NCBI GenBank assembly: GCA_015488375.1 | Contig: WFNX01000026.1 | Location: 1-33,649, forward strand | Reading direction: 5' to 3' | Source: Mariprofundaceae bacterium | GTDB taxonomy: Bacteria; Pseudomonadota; Zetaproteobacteria; Mariprofundales; Mariprofundaceae | Length of the DNA stretch: 33,649 bases | In this document: positions 1-10,229 of the stretch, piece after piece | Position numbering within the stretch: the stretch's first letter is position 1 | How the letters are laid out: each line of letters starts with the position of its first letter | Translations under genes and position numbers: made by a program | The notes under the pieces: generated by a model | The model's database searches: none | What the model was told of the DNA's origin: nothing | The model's input: only the letters and a program-made list of their open reading frames with translations

Positions 1-1
1 A

Positions 2-181
2 AAGGGCGAGTCATCCGGACATGTGCAGAAGGTCTTGGATATATTTCTCGACTGCGACGGCGATACGCTGTTATTGAAAATCGAACAAACCGGCCCGGCC
101 TGTCACACCAATCGGGCATCCTGTTTTTATCGTCATCCGGAAGGCGGTGACTGGCTCATCGTGGAGGACCCTCTGAAATGA
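2..181 (+). CDS. hisI: Phosphoribosyl-AMP cyclohydrolase, C-terminal part (truncated by window edge)
   Basis: Frame 2 reads [44 protein letters not shown], typical HisI C-terminus; stop overlaps the hisE start (ATGA). Confidence 0.9.
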   Translation, partial: KGESSGHVQKVLDIFLDCDGDTLLLKIEQTGPACHTNRASCFYRHPEGGDWLIVEDPLK

Positions 182-507
182 ACACTGCTGATATTTTGCA
201 GCGCCTAAGTGAGACCCTGGAAGCACGCAAACATGAATCGCCGGAAACATCCTATGTCGCCTCACTGTATGCCAAACCGGACAAAATGCTCGAAAAAATC
301 GGCGAGGAAGCCGTCGAAACCATCATTGCCGCCAAAAACAATGATCGTGAACAAATCATCTATGAAACCGCCGACCTGTGGTTCCATACCATGGTCATGC
401 TCAGTGCCAAAGACCTGTCGCCGGATGATGTACTCGCCGAGCTTGCGCGGCGTTTCGGCATTTCAGGTCACGAAGAAAAAGCCTCGCGCAATCGTTCGCA
501 CAAATAA
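178..507 (+). CDS. hisE: Phosphoribosyl-ATP pyrophosphatase
   Basis: [30 protein letters not shown]...[13 protein letters not shown] is characteristic of HisE. Confidence 0.93.
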   Translation: MNTADILQRLSETLEARKHESPETSYVASLYAKPDKMLEKIGEEAVETIIAAKNNDREQIIYETADLWFHTMVMLSAKDLSPDDVLAELARRFGISGHEEKASRNRSHK

Positions 508-593
508 AAGTCAGGAACTGTCAACCACCCCTGACCTGCATCAACGACTCCCTGCCGGTTCTGTCCGCCTTACCATGGCCTGAAGAGATTTCT

Positions 594-1265
594 TCACTTT
601 CTTCGATCATCGACTGCATCCAATGCTCCTGAGATAGTATCCGCCCGGCTTTCGCTCACATATTGCAAGAATTCCCGGCGCGGAATTTCGCGTGCGCCGA
701 GGCTGGCCAGGTGCGATGTATGAAACTGACAATCGATAAGTTTCCAGTTTTCCCGACAGGCCTTTTCGCACAGCCTGCACAATGCCATCTTTGAACCATC
801 GATTATCCGGCTGAACATCGACTCGGCAAAAAAGATGCCATTCAGCCATACACCATACACGCCGCCGACCAGGGCATCGCCCTGCCAAACCTCCAGCGAA
901 TGCGCATAGCCGAGTGCATGCAGACGCGTATAGGCATGAATCATCTCCGGAAGAATCCAGGTGCCCGTTTCGCCCCTGCGCGGAATATGAGCGCAGGCGT
1001 CAATAACATCGGCAAAAGCCGCATCGAAAGAAAAACGATAGTCAGGCCGGCGCATGCGTCGCCTAAGCCGGCGTGAGGCATGAAACTCCGCAGGAAACAA
1101 CACCATGCGCGGATCGGGCGACCACCACAGAATCGGCTCCCCTGCAGCATACCAAGGGAAAATCCCCTGCCGATAGGCGGCAAGCAGGGTCTCCGGCTGC
1201 AAATCGCCACCGGCAGCCAGCAAGCCTTCCGGGCCGGCCTCTGTCGGATCGGGAAACTCAACCAT
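594..1265 (-). CDS. aat: Leucyl/phenylalanyl-tRNA--protein transferase
   Basis: GLLAAGGDL...YRQGIFPWY...PILWWSPDPRMVL...GGVYGVWLNGIFFAESMFS motifs. Confidence 0.95.
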   Translation of the reverse strand: MVEFPDPTEAGPEGLLAAGGDLQPETLLAAYRQGIFPWYAAGEPILWWSPDPRMVLFPAEFHASRRLRRRMRRPDYRFSFDAAFADVIDACAHIPRRGETGTWILPEMIHAYTRLHALGYAHSLEVWQGDALVGGVYGVWLNGIFFAESMFSRIIDGSKMALCRLCEKACRENWKLIDCQFHTSHLASLGAREIPRREFLQYVSESRADTISGALDAVDDRRK

Positions 1266-1373
1266 ACTTCAAAGGTGACATGCCCGGCCATGCGATGCAA
1301 TGCTCCGCTGTCATTGTTTTCCTGCCTTTGCTTGTTACATTTCCCTTTACCCGAAGCTCACAGGAGATGGCTG

Positions 1374-1703
1374 ATGTCCGATTGTCTGTTTTGCAAAATC
1401 GCGGCCGGTGATATTCCGTCCGGCAAAGTTTATGAAGATGACGATGTCTATGCTTTCAAAGATATCCATCCCAAAGCGCCGACGCATGTACTGGTTATCC
1501 CCAGGCAACATATCGCCACACTGGCCGACTGCCACGATCCGGCCCTGCTCGGCACATTAATGGATCGGGCACGCATGATTGCCGATGATATCCTGCAACT
1601 GGCAGCAGGGTATCGTATTGTGATCAATGTTCGTGATGGCGGCGGACAGGAAGTCTTCCACCTGCATGTGCACATTCTGGGCAGCAAAAAACTTCCCTTT
1701 TGA
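1374..1703 (+). CDS. HIT family protein (HinT-like)
   Basis: MSDCLFCKIAAGDIPSGKVYEDDDVYAFKDI...FHLHVHILG; histidine triad. Internal ATG at 1374 preferred over ORF start 1080. Confidence 0.93.
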   Translation: MSDCLFCKIAAGDIPSGKVYEDDDVYAFKDIHPKAPTHVLVIPRQHIATLADCHDPALLGTLMDRARMIADDILQLAAGYRIVINVRDGGGQEVFHLHVHILGSKKLPF

Positions 1704-2206
1704 ATATGAAACGACCGCGCTCCCGGCTGACAGGGTTGCATGACAGCCTGGCGGCCGTGCTGGGCGAAGATTCACTGGAATTATTGACCAGTATTGCGCA
1801 GTTACGCCGGCACTGGCCGGATATCGTCGGCGCGATGATGGCGGCGCGCACGGAACCGGTCAGCATTGAACGCTTGAAGGATCAGGGGCTATGCCTGCTG
1901 ATCGGCGTGGACCATCCGATCATGGCGCAACAAATCCGCTTCCTGCGCAACGATATCCGGCAGGCATGCTTCCGCCATGCGCGCGTGACAAATCTGCAAC
2001 AAATCCGCACACGCATTCAGCCCGGTGCCGGCATCCGCAGCCAACAGCGGAAAATACGAAAAAAAGCGGTCCGTTTTGCCGCGAAACGCGCTATTGCCAA
2101 AGAACTGGCCAGCATCAAGGATAGCCGTCTGAAACGCGCCATGTTCGAGGCACGTATCGCCCAGATGGCCTTCGCAGAAGATTCAAAGCATGAGGAGAAT
2201 TCATGA
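1700..2206 (+). CDS. DUF721 / DciA-like protein
   Basis: LRRHWPDIVGAMMAARTEPVSIERLKDQGLCLLIGVDHPIMAQQIRFLRNDI resembles the DUF721 pattern; ATGA overlap with HIT gene. Confidence 0.7.
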   Translation: MNMKRPRSRLTGLHDSLAAVLGEDSLELLTSIAQLRRHWPDIVGAMMAARTEPVSIERLKDQGLCLLIGVDHPIMAQQIRFLRNDIRQACFRHARVTNLQQIRTRIQPGAGIRSQQRKIRKKAVRFAAKRAIAKELASIKDSRLKRAMFEARIAQMAFAEDSKHEENS

Positions 2207-3024
2207 AATACATTTTTTCGATGTTACTGATTGCCGTATTCTCAGTGACGCTGATATCCGTTGATCAGGCCGATGCCCGTCGCTTTGGCGGTGGCATGAG
2301 CTTTGGCAAACAACGCATGGCCCAGCCCATGGCCCGACCGGGTGCGCCGCGCCAGGCAACAGCACAGCGAAATACAACCCAGCGTGGCAGTGCTCGAACC
2401 GGCCTGATGGGCGGCCTGGCCGGCCTGGCCATGGGCGGCATGCTGGGCGCCATGCTGTTTGGCGGCGCCTTTGAAGGCATCAACTTTTTCGATATCCTGG
2501 TCATCGGCGGCATCATCGCCCTGATCATCATGTTTTTACGCAGGCGCGCGATGCCCGCAGCAGCCTATGCCGGCCATACTGCGCCGATGAGCAATCCGGA
2601 TTTTAATCCCCCGTCCGCCACGGTTCGCGCGGTCCGTCCGGATATCGACGAAAAGCACTTCACCCAGGCGGCAAAAGACATCTATATCCGCATGCAAAAG
2701 GCCTGGGACAGCGGCGACATTGAAGACATCCGGTGCTTCTGCACGCCTGAAGTCGCCGACCTGATTGCCGAGGAAATGCGCAAGGGCGGCGTGCATGAAA
2801 CCGAAGTCGGCATGCTTAATGCGGAAATCATCGACAGCTGGCTTGAAGCTGACCATGAATGGGTCGCCGTGAACTTCACAGCCATGTTGCGTGAAAAAAC
2901 CTGTGACACGAATGGCGCCACGATCAAGGATCGCAGTGAAAACGTAAATGAAACCTGGATATTCAAACATGATCCGGATTCAACGGATCCGACCTGGTAT
3001 CTGGCCGGCATTCAGCAGGCCTGA
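2203..3024 (+). CDS. Tim44-like domain membrane-associated protein
   Basis: N-terminal signal/TM, Gly/Met-rich segment, second TM, then Tim44-like C-terminal domain (FTQAAKDIYIRMQKAWDSGDIEDIRCFCTPEVADLIAEEM). Confidence 0.8.
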   Translation: MKYIFSMLLIAVFSVTLISVDQADARRFGGGMSFGKQRMAQPMARPGAPRQATAQRNTTQRGSARTGLMGGLAGLAMGGMLGAMLFGGAFEGINFFDILVIGGIIALIIMFLRRRAMPAAAYAGHTAPMSNPDFNPPSATVRAVRPDIDEKHFTQAAKDIYIRMQKAWDSGDIEDIRCFCTPEVADLIAEEMRKGGVHETEVGMLNAEIIDSWLEADHEWVAVNFTAMLREKTCDTNGATIKDRSENVNETWIFKHDPDSTDPTWYLAGIQQA

Positions 3025-3044
3025 TCCTGTAACATTCCCGTATA

Positions 3045-3070
3045 CGGCCGGACATCTGTCCGGCCGTTTT
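3045..3070 (+). terminator. Intrinsic terminator downstream of Tim44-like gene
   Basis: Perfect 9-bp stem CGGCCGGAC-atct-GTCCGGCCG followed by TTTT. Confidence 0.85.
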
Positions 3071-3104
3071 ACTTGCATGCGTCCGCCTTCGCTATAATAG
3101 AAGT

Positions 3105-3317
3105 ATGATTACGAAGCTTCTTTGGCAGCGCTGGCTGCTGTATCTGGCCGGAGTGATATTTCTGCTGGTTGCCATAGCGCATATCACACGTTTTGTTATG
3201 CGGGCGCCGCTGATTCTCGGCTCCTGGCATGTTCCGCTGTGGGGCAGCCTGCTGGCGGCTTCTGTTGCCCTGTTACTGGCCTGGTGCTATTTCCGCGCTG
3301 CCTCAGGGAAGCAATAG
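3105..3317 (+). CDS. Small two-TM membrane protein, unknown
   Basis: 70-aa ORF with two hydrophobic helices; overlaps the convergent rluC end by 15 nt. Confidence 0.5.
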   Translation: MITKLLWQRWLLYLAGVIFLLVAIAHITRFVMRAPLILGSWHVPLWGSLLAASVALLLAWCYFRAASGKQ

Positions 3318-4265
3318 CGAACGCCAGTTTTCCGGCCAGACTGCCCGCAGATCAAGTTCCCGGCCGGTCACCGGGTGCACAAAACGAAGACGCCATGCAT
3401 GCAATGCCAGCCCCTTCCCTCCCATCTTCCGGAACCGGCGATTGTCTTCCTGACGGCCATATTTGCCATCACCCAAAATCGCATGGCCTTCGCCGGCCAG
3501 CTGAACACGCAGCTGATGCGTACGACCGGAATGCGGTTTGAGGGCGATCAGTGCATAATCAAAGCCGTCACGGGTCAGTTCCATCATCACCTGATAATCG
3601 GTAACGGACTCCTTGCCATCATCCCTGTGTTGCACCATGCGCTCCCCGCCGCGCACGACGCCCTTGCTCAATCTGGAGCGCATGCATCCGGCTGAGGCGA
3701 AAGGATGACCGGCAATCAGTGCAACATAGACTTTCTGCATGTCCCGCTCACGAAATGACTCGGTCAGCGAACGCAGGGAGGCCAGCGTCTTGGCCATCAG
3801 CAACACACCGGAGGTGTCACGATCAAGCCGGTGTGCCAGACGCAGCTCAGGCACATCACGCAAGGTTTTCAGCCCCTCGATCAGGCCTGCCTGATAGCCG
3901 CTGCCTCCATGCACCACCATGCCCGCCGGCTTGTACACCGCCAGCAACGATTCATCCTCATACAACGTTTGCAATTGTTCAATTCGCCGTAACAGCGTGG
4001 CCGGCAGCGCAGATGGAGGCGTTTCCGCATGGCCGCTGTCGCGCAGGCTGGCTGGCAAAAACACCTGATCGCCTGCCTGTACGCGCAATTCCGGCCGGGC
4101 GCGTTTTTTATTCACCCGTACATTACCCTTGCGAATCAGACGCAGAATCAGCGCCCGCTTTTCACCGCCAAGGCGACGTATCAGCACCCGGTCCAGACGA
4201 CTGTTTTGTTCGTCATCACTAATATGCAACAGGCTCTGTGCCCTGTTTTCTCTTGCCAAACCCAA
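3303..4265 (-). CDS. rluC: Ribosomal large subunit pseudouridine synthase C-type (RluC/D family)
   Basis: S4 domain plus LAHRLDRDTSGVLLMAK and PHSGRTHQLRVQL motifs; divergent from rne as in E. coli. Confidence 0.9.
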   Translation of the reverse strand: MGLARENRAQSLLHISDDEQNSRLDRVLIRRLGGEKRALILRLIRKGNVRVNKKRARPELRVQAGDQVFLPASLRDSGHAETPPSALPATLLRRIEQLQTLYEDESLLAVYKPAGMVVHGGSGYQAGLIEGLKTLRDVPELRLAHRLDRDTSGVLLMAKTLASLRSLTESFRERDMQKVYVALIAGHPFASAGCMRSRLSKGVVRGGERMVQHRDDGKESVTDYQVMMELTRDGFDYALIALKPHSGRTHQLRVQLAGEGHAILGDGKYGRQEDNRRFRKMGGKGLALHAWRLRFVHPVTGRELDLRAVWPENWRSLLLP

Positions 4266-4592
4266 CCTCTTTCGGCTATCGTTTCCGGCCGTGCGTTAGC
4301 TCCGTGAAGCCACCACGTCCCTGTTGTCGCAAGCGTAATGCGTTGCACCAAGGATTCCCAGACTGGACCTGATGGCCATCGCTGGAATTGATGAGACAAG
4401 AATCCTTTTCCGAGATCGGGCCGGGTGGACGACCAGTCACGTTTGAGCTGGCACTAAAACATTGTGTTCCGAGGTTTGCACCAGTAGCCGGGAAACCATT
4501 TGCCGGCATTGGTCATTACTGATAACCCGATGTCTCAGTGTGAGACATTATACATTCGTGCAAACATTCGTGAACGCCAAAAGGATGATGGC

Positions 4593-6830
4593 GTGACAAA
4601 AAAACTCATGCTGATCAACGCGCAGCACGAAGAAGAAAGCCGCGTCGCGATCGTTGAAGACGGATATCTGCATGAACTGGATATCGAATCGGCCCAAAAG
4701 GTCTTAACCAAAAGCAATATTTACAAAGGGCGCATCACCAAGGTTGAAGGCAGCCTGCAGGCGGCATTTGTCGAATACGGTGCCAATCGGCAGGGCTTTC
4801 TGCCTATCAACGAAATTCATTCCGACTACTGGAAAGAAGGCGTGGATAAAACCGCCGATGCGCGCAAGCTGAATATTCAGGATATTCTGGAACCGAAACA
4901 GGATATTCTCGTGCAGGTGGTCAAGGAGGAACGCGGCAACAAGGGCGCGGCCCTGACCACCTATATCTCACTGGCCGGACGCTATCTGGTGCTTAGTCCG
5001 AACACCCAGCGGGCCGGTATTTCGCGCAAACTTTCCGACGAAGAACGCAAGGTCATGAAGGCCATCATTGCACAGCTGGAAGTTCCCGACACGATGGGAC
5101 TGATCGTGCGCACTGCCGGCAAGGATCAGACGCTGGAGGCCCTGCAGCGCGACTATAACTATCTGCGCCGTTTATGGGATGAAATCCGCATCAAGAGCGA
5201 ATCGGCACCTTCACCCACCCTGATTTATCTTGAGGGTGACCTGGCCACGCGTGCCATCCGGGATCACTTCACCGAGGATATCAACGAAATCTGGGTTGAT
5301 AATCACGAGATTTACTCCCGTACCAAGCAGTTCGTCCATGCCGTGCTGCCAGGCAAGGAAAAACTGGTCAAGCTGTATCGCGGCAAGAAACCGTTATTTC
5401 GTCATTACAATATCGAAGCGCAATGCGAGGAAATCCATGAGCGGGAGATTCGTCTGCCCTCGGGAGGCTCCATTGTTCTTGATCCGACCGAGGCCCTGAC
5501 GGCCATTGACGTCAACTCCTCCCGAGCCACCAAAGGCCGGCATATCGATGATACGGCACTGGCCACGAACCTGGAGGCAGCCGAAGAAATCGCCCGCCAA
5601 TTGCGTATTCGTGATATCGGCGGCCTGATCGTTATCGACTTCATTGATATGAATTCGCGCAAACATAATCAGCAGGTGGAAGAAACGCTGCGACGTGCCT
5701 GCAAGGGCGACAAGGCACGTGTCCAGTTTGCCCGTATTTCCCGTTTCGGCCTGCTGGAAATGTCACGCCAGCGCATTCACCCCTCGGTTCGGGAAACAAC
5801 CACTGAACCCTGTGCCCGTTGCCAGGGTCGTGGCTTTGTGCGCACCGTGGAATCCATGGCTCTGCAGATGCTCACCCGCATGGAAGACTGGGCGGAGGCA
5901 GGCAAGAAACCGACGCTTGTCATTCAGGTTCCTTCCGATACCGGTGAATACCTGATGAATAACAAACGGCAATCCATTGCACGCATCGAGGAAGTTTACG
6001 ATGTGCAAATCACGCTGCAAATCCGCAAGGATCTGGAGATTCCGCATTATCGCATCGAACGTCAGTGGAACGAAAACAACCAGCAGCGCGTCGAAGTGCT
6101 CGAAGACACGATGAAAAACAAACGGCCGCCGCGCAGCGGCCGTAAACTGAAGCCGCTGAAGCCGGTGGTTGGTATTCCGACGCCGCCGCCGGAAAAGAAA
6201 GCGCCGGCAGAAACAAAGCCGAAGAAGACACTGAATCCGCTGACCAGGCTGATACGCCTGATTGTCGGCGACAAGGAAAAGGAAGAAACACCGCAGGAAA
6301 CGGCTGTACAGGAAGCAGAAGCACCGGCAACCGCACCCTCGCGCAATCGCCGCAGAAGGCGGTCCGGCAATCGCTCCGGCAACCGCAACGCGCAGAGTCA
6401 GCAGCGCAGTCGCAATACCCGGGAGGATGCGGAGACGCCTGCCGCGCAGGAGCGCAATATCGATGACAAGGCGACGGAACAGGATGAGGATAACCCGCAA
6501 CACCGGAAGCCAAACAGACGGCGTCGCAGAAGAAAGCCTCAGCAGAAAAACGAACAGGGGTCGGGTGAAAACGCCAACAGCAGCGAGCAGGACAGCTCCC
6601 GAAACCCGCCTGATCAGCAAGCGCAGGCGACGGACAGCGATAATGCGGAAAAACCCAAACGTCGCCGCCGGCGTCGGCGTCCGCGCAAGCCGGCTGCAGA
6701 TGCTGCCGCCAGTGGCCAACAGGATGATAAACCCGTGAATTCCGAGCGTACGGAATCCGGGAATACCTCCGCACCGGAGAACAGGGAAGCACCGGCAACC
6801 GCTCCGACGACTGAAAACGGAGGTTCATGA
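4593..6830 (+). CDS. rne: Ribonuclease E/G
   Basis: Rne/Rng family sequence (RVAIVEDGYLHELDIE, YKGRITKVEGSLQAAFVEYG, TAIDVNSSRATKG, GGLIVIDFIDM) with long Arg-rich C-terminal tail. GTG start at 4593 preceded by AAGGATG preferred. Confidence 0.93.
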   Translation: MTKKLMLINAQHEEESRVAIVEDGYLHELDIESAQKVLTKSNIYKGRITKVEGSLQAAFVEYGANRQGFLPINEIHSDYWKEGVDKTADARKLNIQDILEPKQDILVQVVKEERGNKGAALTTYISLAGRYLVLSPNTQRAGISRKLSDEERKVMKAIIAQLEVPDTMGLIVRTAGKDQTLEALQRDYNYLRRLWDEIRIKSESAPSPTLIYLEGDLATRAIRDHFTEDINEIWVDNHEIYSRTKQFVHAVLPGKEKLVKLYRGKKPLFRHYNIEAQCEEIHEREIRLPSGGSIVLDPTEALTAIDVNSSRATKGRHIDDTALATNLEAAEEIARQLRIRDIGGLIVIDFIDMNSRKHNQQVEETLRRACKGDKARVQFARISRFGLLEMSRQRIHPSVRETTTEPCARCQGRGFVRTVESMALQMLTRMEDWAEAGKKPTLVIQVPSDTGEYLMNNKRQSIARIEEVYDVQITLQIRKDLEIPHYRIERQWNENNQQRVEVLEDTMKNKRPPRSGRKLKPLKPVVGIPTPPPEKKAPAETKPKKTLNPLTRLIRLIVGDKEKEETPQETAVQEAEAPATAPSRNRRRRRSGNRSGNRNAQSQQRSRNTREDAETPAAQERNIDDKATEQDEDNPQHRKPNRRRRRRKPQQKNEQGSGENANSSEQDSSRNPPDQQAQATDSDNAEKPKRRRRRRRPRKPAADAAASGQQDDKPVNSERTESGNTSAPENREAPATAPTTENGGS

Positions 6831-7783
6831 AGCTGGCCGAATCGCCCTGTGAACTGACCGTCACGTCAGCCCAGCACGGGCAACGGCTGGATACCGTGTT
6901 GTCAGCCTGCAGTGGCCTGTCGCGCAGCAGAATCCGGCAAATGCTGGAGCAGGGTCTTGTGCAGGGGCCGGCGGAAAAACCTTCGGCCAGGGTCAAAAGC
7001 GGTGAAACCTATCGCTGGACAGTGCCCGAAACGCGCCCGCTGGATCTTGTTGCTGAGGATATTGCACTGGATATCCTTTATGAAGATGAGCATCTGATCA
7101 TCATCAACAAGCCTGCCGGTATGGTCGTGCATCCCTCACACGGCCATGATCGCGGTACACTGGTGCATGCACTGCTGCACCATTGCCCTGATCTTCCCGG
7201 CATCAACGGCATCGAACGTCCGGGCATTGTTCATCGCCTGGACAAGGATACCTCAGGCAGCATGGTTGTCGCCAAAACCGAGGTCGCACATCAGCGCCTG
7301 ACCGCAATGTTTGCCGCCCATGATTTAACGCGCCAATATCTGGCATGGTGCCGCGGCACACCCGCCTGGCAGCACAGAACAATCGAGCTGCCGATTGCCC
7401 GGCATCCGGCGCATCGCCAAAAAATGGCGGTGGTTGCACAGGGGCGTCATGCCGTCACCGAAGCGGAGACAGAGGCGCGCCATGGCCCCTTCTGCCGTCT
7501 TCGCCTGACACTGCACACCGGCCGTACACACCAGATCCGGGTACATTTATCGCATATCGGCCTGCCTTTACTGGGTGATCCGGTCTATGCACGCCGTTTC
7601 AACCCGGGCAAGGATATTCCGCCCGCAGTGCGTGAAGCCCTTCGGCATCTGCACCGCCAGGCACTGCATGCCGAAATACTGGCATTCGAGCACCCGCTCA
7701 GCGGGCAGATGCTCAGTGTTACCGCACCGTTACCCGATGATTTGCAGCAGCTTGCTGATGCCCTGACCCATGCCTACCGGTAA
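6827..7783 (+). CDS. rluD: Ribosomal large subunit pseudouridine synthase D
   Basis: S4 domain, IINKPAGMVVHPSHGHDRGTLVHALLHH, HRLDKDTSG, HTGRTHQIRVHLSHIG. Confidence 0.94.
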   Translation: MKLAESPCELTVTSAQHGQRLDTVLSACSGLSRSRIRQMLEQGLVQGPAEKPSARVKSGETYRWTVPETRPLDLVAEDIALDILYEDEHLIIINKPAGMVVHPSHGHDRGTLVHALLHHCPDLPGINGIERPGIVHRLDKDTSGSMVVAKTEVAHQRLTAMFAAHDLTRQYLAWCRGTPAWQHRTIELPIARHPAHRQKMAVVAQGRHAVTEAETEARHGPFCRLRLTLHTGRTHQIRVHLSHIGLPLLGDPVYARRFNPGKDIPPAVREALRHLHRQALHAEILAFEHPLSGQMLSVTAPLPDDLQQLADALTHAYR

Positions 7784-8537
7784 GCCCGGCATCATCCGTT
7801 CACCCCTGTTTTCCGCCCATGGTCTGCATGCACTGTTTACCACGCGGCAGGGCGGTGTCAGCTCCGCACCGGGCGACAGTTTCAACTTCGCGCCCTCGGC
7901 ATTCAATCCGGCGGAAGATGTCGAACACAATCTGCAACACCTGATCCAGGCCGTGCCATTGCCATGTTCTCCCAAACGCCTGCAACAGGTACATGGCAAC
8001 AGGGTCATCCGTTGCCATCGCCATACAGTGGACGGGGAACAGGCTGATGCGCTGTTCACGTCGGAGGCCGATCTCCCGCTGGCCGTACAGACAGCCGACT
8101 GTCTGCCCGTGCTGCTGGCCGATCCCGTGCATGGACTGGTCGCAGCCGTTCATGCCGGCTGGCGGGGTACGGCTGCCGATATTGTCGGTCGAACAGTGCA
8201 GGCCATGAGCAAGGCCGGCGCTTCAATTACGGATATGCTGTCCACCCTGGGCCCGTGCATCGGCGCATGCTGTTTTACAATTGATGAAGCCTGTGCCTCG
8301 ACGCTGGGAGAACAAAGTATCTATCGGCCTCACATCACCCGTCACAACCATGGCTTTTCGGCCGATCTTGCCGCCATGAATCGCGCCCGCCTGCTACAGC
8401 TAGGCCTGCTGCCCGAACAGATTGAATGCCTGCATCAATGTACTTCATGCCACCGCGATCGTTTTTTCTCCCACCGCCGCGACCACGGCAACACAGGACG
8501 TCATCTGGCCGTTGTCGTTCGCCCCTCATGCACCTAG
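7770..8537 (+). CDS. pgeF: Polyphenol oxidase/laccase-domain purine nucleosidase (PgeF/YfiH family)
   Basis: QVHGNRVI...ADLPLAVQTADCLPVLLADP...VAAVHAGWRGTAADIV...LGPCIGACCF motifs; synteny with rluD and bamD. Confidence 0.93.
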   Translation: MPTGKPGIIRSPLFSAHGLHALFTTRQGGVSSAPGDSFNFAPSAFNPAEDVEHNLQHLIQAVPLPCSPKRLQQVHGNRVIRCHRHTVDGEQADALFTSEADLPLAVQTADCLPVLLADPVHGLVAAVHAGWRGTAADIVGRTVQAMSKAGASITDMLSTLGPCIGACCFTIDEACASTLGEQSIYRPHITRHNHGFSADLAAMNRARLLQLGLLPEQIECLHQCTSCHRDRFFSHRRDHGNTGRHLAVVVRPSCT

Positions 8538-8546
8538 AGTTTGTCC

Positions 8547-9269
8547 ATGTTACGTTATTTCTGGATTTTCGGACTTGTGTTCCTGTTATCTTCCTGTGCC
8601 AGCGACCTTAAGCATCAGGGCACCGCTGAAGAAGATTATGCCTATGCCCAGCACCTGCTGGATGAAGGAAGGTATGATATCGCCAATCAGTACCTGGAAC
8701 ACTATGATGAACACCATCCCTACAGCCATTATTCCATTCAGGCAGAACTGTTACGCATTTTTGCGGCTTACAAAAATGGTGAATACATTCTTTCCGAAAC
8801 CCTCAGCAACCGTTTTATCGATCGTCATCCCCGTCACCCCAACGTCGATTATGCCAAATATATGCTGGGCATGAGCTATTATCATCAGATCACCAAGGCC
8901 GAGCGCGATTCCACCCAGACCCAGAATGCCATTCAGGCATTTAACCGCCTGATCAGGGAGCATCCTTCCTCCAGCTATGCCAAGGATGGCGCATCACGAT
9001 TGCAAATGCTTTACAATCGGCTGGCTGCCCATGAACTCGCAATCGGCATGCATTATTATGACCGGGAGCGCTATGTCGCTGCGGCCAATCGTTTCCAGTA
9101 CATTGTCGATCATTATGAAATCACCCCGTCGATTGAGGAGGCGCTGTACTATCTGGCCTCATCCTATGACAAACTGGGCCTGCATGATGAAGCCAGGGAC
9201 ATTGCCACACTGTTGCGTTATAACTATCCCCACAGTGAATGGAGTGACGAGGCAGGCGAGTTTCTCTGA
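8547..9269 (+). CDS. bamD: Outer membrane protein assembly factor BamD
   Basis: Lipobox LLSSCAS, TPR-like YAQHLLDEGRYDIANQYLEHYDEHHPYSHYSIQAELLRIFAAYKNGEY...MLGMSYYHQ. Confidence 0.92.
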   Translation: MLRYFWIFGLVFLLSSCASDLKHQGTAEEDYAYAQHLLDEGRYDIANQYLEHYDEHHPYSHYSIQAELLRIFAAYKNGEYILSETLSNRFIDRHPRHPNVDYAKYMLGMSYYHQITKAERDSTQTQNAIQAFNRLIREHPSSSYAKDGASRLQMLYNRLAAHELAIGMHYYDRERYVAAANRFQYIVDHYEITPSIEEALYYLASSYDKLGLHDEARDIATLLRYNYPHSEWSDEAGEFL

Positions 9270-9288
9270 TTTAAGGCTGTAACCGGGC

Positions 9289-9975
9289 CTAACGGCTCCG
9301 GTAATAACGATCTGCCGCGTAAAGATCGGCCGGGCGACCAATATCGAACCAGTGGCCATCATGATGATATCCCCGGCACTGTTGCCGCTCCATGCAGTCC
9401 CGGATGCAGGCCAGCAATGAAAAGCACTCACCCGCCGGCCACCGATGTAACACCGCAGCCGACCAGAGGGAAACACCGGCAAAGGTCAAACGCCTGCCCT
9501 GACAACACGTGACCTGCCCGCCATGCAAACAAAAATCCCCTGATGCATGATGCAAGGGGTTATCCACCAGGGCCAGCACAGCTCCCTGCCGGGGCAGGCA
9601 CCCCGCCAGTTGCTGCACATCGATATCGGCCTGGATATCCGCATTATGCACCAGCAGGGCCTCGCTGGCCGGCAACAGTTCCATGGCCTGGCGCACACCA
9701 CCGCCGGAATCCAGCAATGCCGGTTCATGACTGTAAACCACGCGCGCGCCAAAACGTCTGCCATCGCCGATGGTTTCGCGCAACATCGCCGCATGATGGT
9801 GCGTATTAATGGCAATATCGCGAATTCCTGCCGCCACCAGGCGGCGCATGATGCGGATAACCGAGGCCTCGCCGGCGATCTGCATCAAGGCTTTGGGGCG
9901 CCGATGCGTCAGCCATTTCAGCCGCGTGCCAAGACCGGCCGCCAGAATCACCGCGCATTCGATATTTGCTGTCAC
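9289..9975 (-). CDS. NTP transferase (MurU/GlmU-type nucleotidyltransferase)
   Basis: AVILAAGLGTRLKWLTHRRPKALMQIAG; GTG start at 9975 overlaps the upstream gene stop (GTGA). Confidence 0.85.
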   Translation of the reverse strand: MTANIECAVILAAGLGTRLKWLTHRRPKALMQIAGEASVIRIMRRLVAAGIRDIAINTHHHAAMLRETIGDGRRFGARVVYSHEPALLDSGGGVRQAMELLPASEALLVHNADIQADIDVQQLAGCLPRQGAVLALVDNPLHHASGDFCLHGGQVTCCQGRRLTFAGVSLWSAAVLHRWPAGECFSLLACIRDCMERQQCRGYHHDGHWFDIGRPADLYAADRYYRSR

Positions 9976-10229
9976 GATGTCTTCCTGCCGGCGCGGAGCA
10001 AACCCCATACATTGATGCCGGTCCAGGCAAGTTCCAGCACAATCAATCCTGCATTGCGATACAGCAATGCCAGCCATAACAGACACAAGCCACCGAGCAG
10101 GCTGACAGAAAAATAAAAACGCTTTTTTTCCGGCCTGGCAACCATGACACCATAGGCAAACAGAATCAGCCAGGCCCCCAGCATGCCCAGTATCTGTTCA
10201 AGCGCATACCCGCCTGTGTCCGCATTCAT
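9972..10229 (-). CDS. Small multi-TM membrane protein
   Basis: 85-aa hydrophobic ORF in an operon-like arrangement with overlaps on both sides. Confidence 0.65.
   Translation of the reverse strand: MNADTGGYALEQILGMLGAWLILFAYGVMVARPEKKRFYFSVSLLGGLCLLWLALLYRNAGLIVLELAWTGINVWGLLRAGRKTS

Noticed and set aside
5763-6996. Long antisense ORFs (318 and 328 aa) opposite rne
   Set aside because: Low-complexity Arg/Phe-rich shadows of the Arg-rich RNase E tail.
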